Position numbers and translations under genes: made by a program
Notes under the pieces: model-generated
Told to the model about the DNA's origin: nothing
What the model saw: the letters and a program-made list of their open reading frames with translations, nothing else
The model's database searches: none
Shown: in pieces, positions 19,101 through 27,269 of the stretch
Numbering within the stretch: the stretch's first letter is position 1
Layout: each line of letters starts with the position of its first letter
Assembly (NCBI RefSeq): GCF_025354435.1
Contig: NZ_JANXMU010000065.1
Location: 1-45,741 of the forward strand
Source: Rhodoferax sp.
GTDB taxonomy: Bacteria; Pseudomonadota; Gammaproteobacteria; Burkholderiales; Burkholderiaceae_C
Length of the DNA: 45,741 bases
Reading direction: 5' to 3'

Positions 19101-19153
19101 TTGGGGCTCTAGCGTATATATTGCCTGCGCTAAAAGCTACTGAATCAATAGCA
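19101..19153 (+). repeat. Family A repeat downstream of the chromate transporter gene
   Basis: GGGCTCTAGCGTATAT, TGCGCTA-AAGCTAC and AATAGCA occur in order, ending 26 bases before the stop codon at 19180. It lies in a 197-base gap that otherwise looks empty. Confidence 0.75.
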
Positions 19154-19179
19154 GATACAGCCCCACCGCCTCCGCACAC

Positions 19180-19707
19180 TCAGTGCAGGGCCAGCAAAAA
19201 CACCAGCCCACCCACCGCCAGCATCAGCAGCGGGCTGACCCGCGTCCACACCAGCGCCAGCGTAGACAGCGCCGCCACGGCCCAGGCCCACACCCCGCCC
19301 TCGGCCGCGCGCAGCACGGTGCAAGACGCAGCCAGCACCATGCCCGCCGCCACCGGGGCCAGGCCCGACTCGATGGCGCGGATGGCGAGCCGGTCGCGGT
19401 AGCGCGACCACACATGCGCCAGGCCAAACACCAGCAGCGAGGTGGGCACAAAGATCGCCGCCGATGCCACCAGCGCCCCCCAGAAGCCCGCCACATGCCA
19501 GCCCACCAGGGTGACCAGCAGCGAACCCGGCCCCGGCGTGATGCGCGACAGGGCGTACAGGTCCAGAAACTGCGCGTCCGTCATCCAGCCGTGCACGCCC
19601 ACCGCCTGCCGGTGGATGTCGGCCAGGATGCTTTGGCCGCCGCCCACGCTCAAAAAAGACAGCGGCACAAACACCGCCAGCAAGTCGCCCAGGAGCCGAA
19701 AGTTCAT
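19180..19707 (-). CDS. Chromate transporter, short form, second subunit
   Basis: The start at 19707 overlaps the stop of the preceding gene by four bases (ATGA). The 175-residue product has the CHR-domain features VFVPLSFLSVGGGQSILADIHRQAV, WMTDAQFLDLYALSRITPGPGSLLVTLVGWHVAGFWGA and four to five hydrophobic segments. Short CHR proteins work as a pair in which the two halves are paralogous and inserted in opposite orientation. They take the place of the 400-residue single-chain ChrA and exchange chromate or sulfate-like anions. Whether this pair really exports chromate cannot be told from sequence. Confidence 0.88.
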   Translation of the reverse strand: MNFRLLGDLLAVFVPLSFLSVGGGQSILADIHRQAVGVHGWMTDAQFLDLYALSRITPGPGSLLVTLVGWHVAGFWGALVASAAIFVPTSLLVFGLAHVWSRYRDRLAIRAIESGLAPVAAGMVLAASCTVLRAAEGGVWAWAVAALSTLALVWTRVSPLLMLAVGGLVFLLALH

Positions 19708-20267
19708 GCCCGTGCATCCTCGGCGCGCACGCGGCCCCAGGCCAACGCAATCGACAGCGGGGCCATGGCGCCTACCACCCACAGCAGCGGCAGCCGCCAC
19801 ACAAAGATGGCGGCAAAGGTGGCCACCACGATCAGCGTGCGGGCCCAGCTCTGTGCCGCATGGCGGGCCGCACGCAGCCCGGTTTGCAGCGATAGGCCCA
19901 CGGCAGCCGCCGCCACACCCGCCAGCGCAATGTGCACGCGGTGCGAGTCCGCCGCCTGGGAAAACAACGCCACCAGCAACATCGCCACGGCCATGGCGGG
20001 CACCACCATGCCCAGTGCCGCCACCACCGCACCCGGCCCGGCGCGAAGCCGAAAGCCGATCCAGATCGCCAGGTTCACCACATTGACACCCGGAAACGCC
20101 TGCGCCAGGGCCAGGCCGCTCAAAAACTCCTGCTCGGTCAACCAGGCCCGGCGCTGCACAAATTCACGCAGCAGCCAGCCGCTCAGCCCGCCGCCAAAGC
20201 TGGTTAACCCGATTTTGGAAAAAGCTAAAAAGATACTGCGCAGCGACGGCGCGGCGGTCGGTGCCAT
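19704..20267 (-). CDS. Chromate transporter, short form, first subunit
   Basis: The 187-residue protein starts MAPTAAPSLRSIFLAFSKIGLTSFGGGLSGWLL, with the CHR motif FGGG, and continues REFVQRRAWLTEQEFLSGLALAQAFPGVNVVNLAIWIG, the first conserved block of the family. The downstream half is hydrophobic. The frame is open far upstream into the aldolase gene, but the ATG at 20267 is eight bases beyond the aldolase stop and matches family starts. It is coupled to the second subunit by ATGA overlap. Together the three genes form one leftward operon. Confidence 0.88.
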   Translation of the reverse strand: MAPTAAPSLRSIFLAFSKIGLTSFGGGLSGWLLREFVQRRAWLTEQEFLSGLALAQAFPGVNVVNLAIWIGFRLRAGPGAVVAALGMVVPAMAVAMLLVALFSQAADSHRVHIALAGVAAAAVGLSLQTGLRAARHAAQSWARTLIVVATFAAIFVWRLPLLWVVGAMAPLSIALAWGRVRAEDARA

Positions 20268-20275
20268 GGCGGGCT

Positions 20276-20995
20276 TCAGAGCGTGCGGCGCAGGGCTTCG
20301 AAGAACAACGTGGACTGCAGCCGCTCGCTGGCCATTTGGCGGCACACCTCTTCGGCCAGCGCCGGATTGCTGGGGGCCAGTGGCCGGCCGGTGGACTGGG
20401 CCAGCACCTGGGCCTGGCAGGCGCGCTCCAGGTAGTACAGGTCGTCGTAGGCATAGTCCAGCCGGTCGCCGCAGACCACCAGGCCGTGGTTGCCCAAAAA
20501 GCCGATGTCGGCAAAGCCCATGGCCCAGGCAATGCGCTCGCCCTCGCGGTAGTCGAGCGCCAGGCCGTTGTATTCGGTGTCGATGGCCGTGCGGCCATGG
20601 AAGCGCATGGCGTTTTGCGACAAGGTGGTGTCCAGCGCCCGGTCGGTGGTGAGCGTCAGCGCCGTGGCGTAGGGCATGTGGGTGTGCAGCACGCAAGCCT
20701 TGGCGCACAGCCGGTGGATGGCCGCGTGGATGAACATGGCGCTGGACTCCACCTCGTGGCGGCCCACCAGCTTCTGGCCCTGGGTGTCGACCATCACGAT
20801 ATCGTCGGCCTGCACCTCGCTCCACAACAGGCCGCGCGGGTTCAGCAAAAAGCGCCCCGAGTGGTCGGGCAGCTCCTGGCTGAAATGGTTGCACACCCCT
20901 TCGCCCAGACCGTGGTGGGCGGCGGCGCGCAGCGCCAGGGCCAGGTCGGCGCGCAAGCGGCTGACGGATTCGGATACGTAATCTTCTGCATGCAT
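20276..20995 (-). CDS. Class II aldolase/adducin family protein
   Basis: The ATG at 20995 (239 residues, MHAEDYVSESVSRLRADLALAL) has an AAGGA ribosome-binding site about seven bases upstream, so I prefer it to the ATG at 21016. Fold landmarks are GLGEGVCNHFSQEL, FLLNPRGLLWSEV, the metal-binding HTHMPYATAL, the Glu of DTEYNGLALD and GNHGLVVCGD. Class II aldolases use a divalent metal to cleave sugar phosphates; many members of this eukaryote-like adducin branch have unknown substrates. It begins the operon that continues with the two chromate transporter halves, an association I cannot explain. Confidence 0.87.
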   Translation of the reverse strand: MHAEDYVSESVSRLRADLALALRAAAHHGLGEGVCNHFSQELPDHSGRFLLNPRGLLWSEVQADDIVMVDTQGQKLVGRHEVESSAMFIHAAIHRLCAKACVLHTHMPYATALTLTTDRALDTTLSQNAMRFHGRTAIDTEYNGLALDYREGERIAWAMGFADIGFLGNHGLVVCGDRLDYAYDDLYYLERACQAQVLAQSTGRPLAPSNPALAEEVCRQMASERLQSTLFFEALRRTL

Positions 20996-21200
20996 GGCGA
21001 GTCCTTGTGGTTTCACGTTTCTTTACCTGTGGGGAACACCCTGCGCCCTATGGCAGCGCTGATATTCGGCCCTGGGCAGATTGTCATCGGAACCGGATGC
21101 CACCGCGTTTTTTAGCTAGCGGCTTGCAATGTGAACCCGCCGATAGCTGACCTCTGTGACCCTCGCCATTGACCCCACCACACCCTTGGAAATCACCCCC

Positions 21201-21659
21201 ATGAAAAACCTCAAATCCCACCTGATTCCCTTGTTGCTGGCCAGCCTGGTACCCCTGGGCGCCATGGCCGATGTGCCGGGCAAGCACCCTGCCTACCTGC
21301 ACGCGCTGACCGATTTGCGCGCCGCCCGCTGGCTGATCGAGCACCGTCCCGGCGATGCCAGGGTCAGCGGCGACGAAGACGTGGCCATCGCCCGCATCAA
21401 CGAAACCATCGACGAGATCAAGCACGCCGCCATCGACGACGGCAAAGACCTGCGCGACCACCCCATGGTGGATGCCAAGCTGGACCACAACGGCCGCCTG
21501 CACCGCGCCGAAGAGCTGCTGAACAAGGTCCACAACGACATCGCGCGCGAAGAAGACGACCCGCTCACCCGCGGCCTGCGCGACCGCTCTGTGCACCACC
21601 TGGACGAAGCCATCCACGCCACCCACCAGGCCATCGTGGATGCCAGCAAAAACATGTAA
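21201..21659 (+). CDS. Secreted or periplasmic helical protein, unknown function
   Basis: The ATG at 21201 (152 residues) starts a clean signal peptide, MKNLKSHLIPLLLASLVPLGAMADV; the upstream in-frame start at 21156 would bury it. The mature part is charged and helical: HPAYLHALTDLRAARWLIEHRPGDARVSGDEDVAIARINETIDEIKHAAIDDGKDLRDHP, then DHNGRLHRAEELLNKVHNDIAREEDDPLTRGLRDRSVHHLDEAIHATHQAI. The even spacing of histidines and acidic residues along helices suggests a metal- or heme-friendly four-helix bundle, but that is speculation. I recall similar sequences annotated as hypothetical in Burkholderia and Acidobacteria. A terminator-like hairpin follows, so it is monocistronic. Confidence 0.75.
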   Translation: MKNLKSHLIPLLLASLVPLGAMADVPGKHPAYLHALTDLRAARWLIEHRPGDARVSGDEDVAIARINETIDEIKHAAIDDGKDLRDHPMVDAKLDHNGRLHRAEELLNKVHNDIAREEDDPLTRGLRDRSVHHLDEAIHATHQAIVDASKNM

Positions 21660-21668
21660 GCGTAGACC

Positions 21669-21693
21669 GCCCGCAGTTGATTAAACTGCGGGC
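21669..21693 (+). terminator. Hairpin downstream of the secreted protein gene
   Basis: Ten-base arms GCCCGCAGTT and AACTGCGGGC flank GATTA, nine bases after the stop codon. The stem is perfect and GC-rich. No long T-run follows, so termination strength is uncertain. Confidence 0.65.
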
Positions 21694-21740
21694 ATGCTAG
21701 TAAAAACCCTTGTATCCGTTCCATTTGAAGGCGGCTGCAA

Positions 21741-22682
21741 ATGATCGTCCGTAACCGGCCTTCGGGCCTGCGTCTGTTTTTGCTGCTGCGGGGTTCGGTG
21801 CTACCGCGCATCCTGCCCACCTTGCTGGTCAACACGCTGATCGCCACCGTAGTCACCTGGAGCCACGGCGACCTGTTTGCGCTGAAGATCACGCTGACCA
21901 CCATCCCCTTCACCCTGATCGGCTTGCCGATTGCCATCTTTCTGGGCTTTCGTAATAACGCGGCCTACGACCGGTATTGGGAGGGGCGCAAGCTGTGGGG
22001 CGAGATCGTGCTGCGCAGCCGCAACCTGACACGCCAATGCCAAACCCTGGTGGCTTACCCCGCGTCCGCCACGGCGCACGATGGCCTGGCCGACACCCGC
22101 GTGCGCATGGTTTGGCGCGCAATCGCCTTCGCCCACGCCCTGCGGCATCTGCTGCGCGGCACGCCGCCCGGCCCCGAGGTGCAAAAGTGGCTGCAGCCCG
22201 CGGAATGGCAGCAACTGGGCGGCACCAGCAACGCACCCGACTTTCTGATGCTGCGCATGGGCATGGACCTGCAGCAATGCCTGCGCGAACAGCGCATCGA
22301 CCCCGCCCTGGCAGTGGCGATCGACAACACTTTGTCGGCCATGACGGCCGCTGCCGCGTCCTGCGAGCGCATCAAGAGCACGCCGATTCCGTTCTCGTAC
22401 ACGCTGCTGTTGCACCGCACGGCTTACCTGTACTGCTTTTTGCTACCGTTCGGGCTGGTCGATTCCATCGGCTTCATGACCCCGTTCGTGGTAGCCATCG
22501 TGGCCTACACCTTCTTCGGCCTGGATGCTTTGGGTGACGAGATCGAAGAGCCGTTTGGCATGGAAGCCAACGACCTGCCGCTGGACGCGATCTGCCGCGC
22601 CATCGAGATCAACCTGCGCGAATCCCTGGGCGACAACAACATCCCGCCACCGCTGCAGGCCACAGACTACCTTCTTACTTGA
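21741..22682 (+). CDS. Bestrophin family ion channel
   Basis: The 313-residue protein has the bacterial bestrophin (YneE-type) layout: RGSVLPRILPTLLVNTLIATVVTW (TM1), TTIPFTLIGLPIAIFLGFRNNAAYDRYWEGRKLWGEIV, with the neck/selectivity helix and the conserved YDRYWEGR block, then PIPFSYTLLLHRTAYLYCFLLPFGLVDSIGFMTPFVVAIVAYTFFGLDALGDEIEEPFG. The DALGDEIEEPFG segment is the family signature near the C-terminal gate. Bacterial bestrophins form pentameric channels, cation-selective in the Klebsiella structure. It stands alone on the plus strand. Confidence 0.93.
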   Translation: MIVRNRPSGLRLFLLLRGSVLPRILPTLLVNTLIATVVTWSHGDLFALKITLTTIPFTLIGLPIAIFLGFRNNAAYDRYWEGRKLWGEIVLRSRNLTRQCQTLVAYPASATAHDGLADTRVRMVWRAIAFAHALRHLLRGTPPGPEVQKWLQPAEWQQLGGTSNAPDFLMLRMGMDLQQCLREQRIDPALAVAIDNTLSAMTAAAASCERIKSTPIPFSYTLLLHRTAYLYCFLLPFGLVDSIGFMTPFVVAIVAYTFFGLDALGDEIEEPFGMEANDLPLDAICRAIEINLRESLGDNNIPPPLQATDYLLT

Positions 22683-22689
22683 TTTTCAA

Positions 22690-22747
22690 GATTTTTAGGC
22701 CTCTAGCCCATATAGCAACTGCACTAGTAGCTACTTAAACAATAGCA
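22690..22747 (+). repeat. Family A repeat between bestrophin and SDR genes
   Basis: TTTTTAGGCCTCTAGC, CACTAGTAGCTAC and AATAGCA occur in order. It lies in a 67-base convergent gap and ends two bases before the leftward SDR stop codon. Confidence 0.85.
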
Positions 22748-22749
22748 AA

Positions 22750-23583
22750 TCACATCGGAGCCAGGGGCTGCGGCGAACCGTCGTAGCCGCCCCACACCGA
22801 CTGGTCGTACTCCACCACCGAGCCGGTCATCAGGCCCGACTCGTCGCTGCACAAAAACGCCACCGCGCGGGCGACTTCCTGCGGGTCGATGAGACGGCCA
22901 AAGGGCTGGGCGGCGGCGGCCTGGGCCAGCCAGTCGGCATCGGCGTGGTGGAACTCGCGCTGGATGCGGTCTTCGCCCTCCGAGGCCATCCAGCCGATGT
23001 TCAGACCGTTGACGCGGATGCGGTTGCGCAGCAGGCCGTAGGCGGTGTTGCGTGTCAGCGTGGCCAATGCCCCCTTGGACGCGCAGTAGGCCGCGATGAA
23101 CGGCTGGCCCGCCAGGGCCGACATGGAGCCGATGTTGACGATGCTGCCCGCAATGTTTTCGCGGCGCATGATCTTGATGCTGTCTTGCATCAAAAAGAAA
23201 GGCGCACGTACGTTGACGGCAAACATGCGGTCGAACAGCGCGGGGTCGGTGTCCAGAATGCTGCCGCGGTCGGTCAGGCCCGCCGCGTTGACCAGGATAT
23301 CGACACGGCCAAACTTGGCGTCGGCCTGGGCGATGATGTTGCGGCAATCTTCCACCTGGCCCAGATCGGCCTGCACGTACAGGGTTTGCGCGCCGCTGGC
23401 CTCGGCGATTTTTTGCGCCTGGGCTTCGCCCTTCTCGCGGTTGCGGCCACACAGCACGATGCCGTGCGCCCCGCGCTCGGCCAGCAGCTGGGCGACGGCA
23501 GCGCCCAGGCCCTGGGTGCTGCCGGTAACGACGGCGACTTTGCCGGTAAACGTGGAGGTGTTGTGGGATACGGTGGTGTTCAT
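22750..23583 (-). CDS. Short-chain dehydrogenase/reductase
   Basis: The start at 23583 overlaps the dioxygenase stop by four bases and gives 277 residues. The Rossmann motif VVTGSTQGLGAAVAQLL, NAAG (ILVNAAGLTDRG), catalytic Ser in SIVNIGSMSALAGQ, and the YxxxK of AAYCASKGALATLTR are all intact. The insertion ASEGEDRIQREFHHADADWL after the substrate helix is a specificity loop typical of longer sugar- or polyol-oxidising members. It is cytoplasmic and NAD(P)-dependent. Pairing with a PhyH oxygenase and a LacI regulator points to a dedicated catabolic pathway, perhaps for a sugar-like compound. Confidence 0.9.
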   Translation of the reverse strand: MNTTVSHNTSTFTGKVAVVTGSTQGLGAAVAQLLAERGAHGIVLCGRNREKGEAQAQKIAEASGAQTLYVQADLGQVEDCRNIIAQADAKFGRVDILVNAAGLTDRGSILDTDPALFDRMFAVNVRAPFFLMQDSIKIMRRENIAGSIVNIGSMSALAGQPFIAAYCASKGALATLTRNTAYGLLRNRIRVNGLNIGWMASEGEDRIQREFHHADADWLAQAAAAQPFGRLIDPQEVARAVAFLCSDESGLMTGSVVEYDQSVWGGYDGSPQPLAPM

Positions 23584-24743
23584 AGAGTCTCCTGGTGGGT
23601 TAGTTTTTTGTGGGCTTGCTGTTGCAGGGCTGCATCCAGTTGCGCCAAAGGCCAGTCCTCTTGCAGCGCCCGCAGCACCAGGCCTTGCTGGCTCTCGGGG
23701 GCCAGGCCACCCAGCGGCGGGTCGCGGTCGAGGTTTATGGGGAAGGCATAGCCCTCGGCGCAGGCGGCCACGGCGTTGGCTTGCTCTGCGGCTGGCATGC
23801 CGCGCAGGGCCGGGTACAGCGCCTGGCACATGCGTAGCCGGTCTACCGACTCCATGGCGCGGCCAAAGGCGCTGGACACCTGCAGCAGGTTCGCCAGGCG
23901 GTAAATGTCGGCCGAGCGGTTGTGGCCTGCGGCGTGCATCAGCGCGGGATTAAAAAATACCGCATCGCCCTTTTTCAGCGGCAATTGCACGTGCTGTGCA
24001 TCAAAGTAGGCCTGGAAATCCGGGTGACCCGCCACCAGGTAGCCGGGCGCGTATTTTTGCGAATGCGGCAGGTACAGCGTGGGGCCGCTTTCCACCGGCA
24101 TGTCGACATGCGCCACCGCGCCCTGCAACGTCAGCGCGGGCGACAACTGGTGCACGTGCGCCGGGTAGCGGGCGGCCTGCACGGGGCCCAAAAAGCCCAG
24201 GTGGTAATCGCGGTGGGCCATTTGCGCGGCACCGCCGGGGTTGACGCTGTTGATTTGCGAAGTCACCTGGTAGGCCGGGCCCAACCAGGCCTTGCACACC
24301 CAGGCCAGTAGCGGGTTGCCGTAGTAGGCGGCAAACACTCCGGGCGCGGCCACGCAGAGCTTTTCCAGCGCGTTCCAGACCCGGTCGTTGGCACCGGGCT
24401 TGGCGAAGTGGTCGGCCTTGGTACCGGTCAGGCGCTCGGCGGCAATCAGCCGGTGGAATTCGGCCGTGGCCGCGTCCACCACGGCCAGGTCGGCAAACGC
24501 GGCCTGCAGCACCAGCACGCCCGGGCCGCTGTGCCATACGCGGCACCATTCGGCCATCAAGTCGCGCTGCAGGGCCGGGCTGGCATGGCGGATTTGCGCG
24601 CCGTCGTACACCGGCACGCCCTGGGTGATGGTGTGGGCCAGCGGGTAGTCGGCGGGGTCGTTACGCGTGCGTACCATGGCATCCAGGTCGGCGACCTGGC
24701 AGGCTTGCGGGTCTAGCCAATGGGGGGAATCAAATGCGGGCAT
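23580..24743 (-). CDS. Phytanoyl-CoA dioxygenase (PhyH) family oxygenase
   Basis: The 387-residue protein shows the PhyH double-stranded beta-helix with iron ligands His177 and Asp179 (MAHRDYHLG) and a distal His at 270 (FFNPALMHAAGHNRS), followed by the basic residue region YRLANLLQ that binds 2-oxoglutarate. Preceding loops TKADHFAKPGANDRVWNALEKL and TSQINSVNPGGAAQ fit the family. These are Fe(II)/2-oxoglutarate oxygenases; the substrate here is unknown. It is the first gene of a two-gene leftward operon with the SDR and diverges from the LacI gene, 95 bases away, which probably controls it. Confidence 0.88.
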   Translation of the reverse strand: MPAFDSPHWLDPQACQVADLDAMVRTRNDPADYPLAHTITQGVPVYDGAQIRHASPALQRDLMAEWCRVWHSGPGVLVLQAAFADLAVVDAATAEFHRLIAAERLTGTKADHFAKPGANDRVWNALEKLCVAAPGVFAAYYGNPLLAWVCKAWLGPAYQVTSQINSVNPGGAAQMAHRDYHLGFLGPVQAARYPAHVHQLSPALTLQGAVAHVDMPVESGPTLYLPHSQKYAPGYLVAGHPDFQAYFDAQHVQLPLKKGDAVFFNPALMHAAGHNRSADIYRLANLLQVSSAFGRAMESVDRLRMCQALYPALRGMPAAEQANAVAACAEGYAFPINLDRDPPLGGLAPESQQGLVLRALQEDWPLAQLDAALQQQAHKKLTHQETL

Positions 24744-24838
24744 GGAGTGGTGTTGTCACTAAAAAGATGGGCAAAGTGTAGGCAGGCTTGACGTATATTG
24801 AGGGCCTTAAACCTATCAAAAACACCTCAAAAATTGCC

Positions 24839-25867
24839 ATGGCCCACCCCCACCTTTTAAAAGACGTTGCCTCCCAGGCGGGCACCAGCATCGCCACCGT
24901 AGACCGGGTGCTGCACCAGCGTGGCGGCGTGCGCTTGCACACGGTGCGCCGTGTCGAGCAGGCGCTGGCGGAGCTGGAGCGGCAAAAAAGCCAGGTCGGG
25001 CTGGTGGGCCGCAAGTTTTTGATCGACCTGGTGATGCACACCCCGGACCGCTTCTCGCGCCTGGTGCGCGGCGCGCTGGAGCGGGTGATGCCCACGCTGC
25101 ACCCGGCCATCTTCCGCGCCCGCTACCAGCTAGCGGAAGACCTGCCGGTGGCGCAACTGGTGGCCACACTCGACAAAATCGCCCGCCAAGGCAGCCACGG
25201 CGTGCTGCTCAAAGCCCCGGACGTGCCCGAGGTGGTGCAGGCTGTGGCGCGGCTGCAGGCCCAGGGCATTCCGGTGGTGACGCTGGTGACGGATTTGCCC
25301 ACCTCGGCCCGGCGCGCCTACGTGGGCATGGACAACCGGGCGGCCGGGCACACGGCGGCGTATTTGGTGGCGCAGTGGCTAGGGTCGGCTCCATCGGGGG
25401 TATTGATATCCGCCAGCAGCAACCGCTTTCGGGGCGAGGAAGAGCGCGAAATCGGCTTTCGCCAGGCCATCCGCGACCGCTATCCCCACGTCACGGTGCA
25501 CGAGGTCAGCGAGGGCCTGGGCCTGCACGATGCCACCGTGGCCCTGGTGCGCCAGCGCCTGCGGCTGTGCCCCGAAGTGGAGGCGGTGTACTCCGTCGGC
25601 GGGGCCAATGCGGCGATTCTGGAGGCGTTTGACCAGTTGCAGCGCCCCTGCCGGGTGTTCATCGCCCACGACCTGGATACCGACAACCTGGGCCTGCTGC
25701 GCGCGGGCCGCCTGCAGGCTGTGCTGCACCACGATCTACAGCATGACATGCGCCAGGCCTGCATACAGGTGATGTCGGCCCACGGCGCGGCACCGGTGCC
25801 TGCGTCGCCCCTGCCCTCGTCGGTACAGGTGGTCACGCCCTGCAACGTGCCAGAGCAGTTGCTCTAG
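24839..25867 (+). CDS. LacI family transcriptional regulator
   Basis: Starting at 24839 (342 residues, MAHPHLLKDVASQAGTSIATVDRVLHQRGGVRLHTVRRVEQAL), it has a LacI helix-turn-helix at residues about 5-26 with VDRVL in place of the usual VSRVL, then a periplasmic-binding-protein-like effector domain (VGMDNRAAGHTAAYLVAQWLG, VLISASSNRFRGEEEREIGFRQAI, VYSVGGANAAILEAF, FIAHDLDTDNLGLLRAGRLQAVLHHDL). It probably binds a sugar or polyol and controls the divergent phyH-SDR operon; the 95-base shared region contains a near-palindrome TTGAGGGCCTTAA at 24799-24811 that could be its operator. The gene's TAG stop overlaps the stop of the convergent kinase gene. Confidence 0.92.
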   Translation: MAHPHLLKDVASQAGTSIATVDRVLHQRGGVRLHTVRRVEQALAELERQKSQVGLVGRKFLIDLVMHTPDRFSRLVRGALERVMPTLHPAIFRARYQLAEDLPVAQLVATLDKIARQGSHGVLLKAPDVPEVVQAVARLQAQGIPVVTLVTDLPTSARRAYVGMDNRAAGHTAAYLVAQWLGSAPSGVLISASSNRFRGEEEREIGFRQAIRDRYPHVTVHEVSEGLGLHDATVALVRQRLRLCPEVEAVYSVGGANAAILEAFDQLQRPCRVFIAHDLDTDNLGLLRAGRLQAVLHHDLQHDMRQACIQVMSAHGAAPVPASPLPSSVQVVTPCNVPEQLL

Positions 25868-27072
25868 GCGATTGCTTTAGGTGCCTCTAGCGGCAAGGTA
25901 GCGGTAAACACCGTTCCCGCATCGGCGGAAGAAGCCACGGCCAGGCGGCCATGGTGGGCCTGGACGATCTGCGCGCAGATGTGCAAACCCAGGCCCAGCC
26001 CTTCGCGCTGCAACGAGGTACCGCTGCGCCAGAACGGCGCAAAAACTTTGTCCAGGCTGTCGGGCGGAATGGGCGGGCCCTGGTTGGACACCGCCAGCAC
26101 CAGGCTGTCTGCCGTGGTGAGGGCCTTGAGTTGCACCAGGCTGTCTGGCGCGCCATGGACCAGCGCGTTACTGAGCAGATTCGCCACCAGCTGCTGGATG
26201 CGGCCACGGTCCACCTGCACCGGCTGGGAAATATCGAACTGGCATTCGATCTCGTGCCCCGGAAAGCCCGCCTGCAGCTCGGTCACCACACTGAACAAGG
26301 CCTCGTCCATACGCTCTACCAGCACCGGTTGCACCTGGACCAAGCCACCCAGGCGGCCCCGGGCAAAGTCCAGCGCATGGTCGATCAGGGTGGACACCTG
26401 CTTCACGCTGGCGTGGATATCCGTGGCAATGCTGGCCACGGCCACCGGGTCTTGGGCCTTGGCCAGCAGACGCTGGCTGTTCAGGGCGATCAGGCTGATG
26501 GGCGTGCGCAGGTCAAAGCCCAGGATGGCGATCAGCTGCTCGCGCAGTTCGCTGGCAGCGCGCTCGCCGAGCAGCGCGGCCTGTACCTGGTGCTGGCGGC
26601 GCTGGTTTTCCAGCTCCAGGGCAATCAGCGCCGCAAAATGGTGGAACATGGCGACGATACGCGGCTCGGAAACCGGGGCCGGGCGGGGGTCGATGGCGCA
26701 CAAATTGCCAAAGTACGTGCCGTCGGACAGCAGGATGGGCACCGACACATAGCTTTCAATCGCGTAGGTGCGCGGCGTGATGTGGTCGCGGTATTGGGGG
26801 TTGGCGCTGGCCTGTTCGATCACCACCGGTATGCGGGTAAAGCGCACTTGCTTGCACAAAGTGGTGTTGACATCCAGCTGGCCGCCGGGCAGCAGCCCGA
26901 AGCTGATTTCATCGCGTACCGAGCAGGCGGTCCAGGTGCCATCGGTCACCCGGGCCACCGCGGCAAAGCCCATGCCGGTGATCTCGCACAGCACACGCAA
27001 TATCGTGGGTACAGATTCGATACGGCCTACCAAGGCCACGTCGTGCAATATCTCCTCCGCAGAATCGCCCAT
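25864..27072 (-). CDS. GAF-domain sensor histidine kinase homologue lacking the phosphoacceptor histidine
   Basis: The 402-residue protein has an N-terminal GAF domain (residues about 20-155; TILRVLCEITGMGFAAVARVTDGTW, SYVSVPILLSDGTYFGNLCAID), a linker helix, a DHp-type helix and a C-terminal HATPase domain with N-box (LVANLLSNALVHG), NQGPPIPP and GLGLGLHICAQIV. In this group the H-box normally reads GHDLRNPL; here it is GFDLRTPI, with Phe186 in place of His, codon TTT at 26515-26517. ATP-binding motifs look intact, but autophosphorylation should be impossible. It may act as an inhibitor, a scaffold or a partner of another kinase. No response regulator is nearby. Confidence 0.85.
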   Translation of the reverse strand: MGDSAEEILHDVALVGRIESVPTILRVLCEITGMGFAAVARVTDGTWTACSVRDEISFGLLPGGQLDVNTTLCKQVRFTRIPVVIEQASANPQYRDHITPRTYAIESYVSVPILLSDGTYFGNLCAIDPRPAPVSEPRIVAMFHHFAALIALELENQRRQHQVQAALLGERAASELREQLIAILGFDLRTPISLIALNSQRLLAKAQDPVAVASIATDIHASVKQVSTLIDHALDFARGRLGGLVQVQPVLVERMDEALFSVVTELQAGFPGHEIECQFDISQPVQVDRGRIQQLVANLLSNALVHGAPDSLVQLKALTTADSLVLAVSNQGPPIPPDSLDKVFAPFWRSGTSLQREGLGLGLHICAQIVQAHHGRLAVASSADAGTVFTATLPLEAPKAIA

Positions 27073-27091
27073 AGTTCACTCCAGCTTTCAT

Positions 27092-27135
27092 TTTTATAGC
27101 AAACAGCACAGATTGAGGGTGCGCTAGCGGCTAAT
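27092..27135 (-). repeat. Family A repeat, divergent copy upstream of the GAF kinase gene
   Basis: TATAGCAAAC and GTGCGCTAGCGGCTAA mark the two ends. This is one of the few copies not directly after a stop codon. The rest of the 197-base gap to the pagL stop codon shows nothing I recognise. Confidence 0.6.
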
Positions 27136-27269
27136 TCCCTACCAAAACGGAAAAATCCTGCATACAAACAGGCATGCCAACTAGCAAGCACATTGTGCGC
27201 GATTGCAGCATACGCCTGGCGCACGGCGTACGTCTATTGCGGCGGAGTGGAACGGGGATAGGCGAGCTG

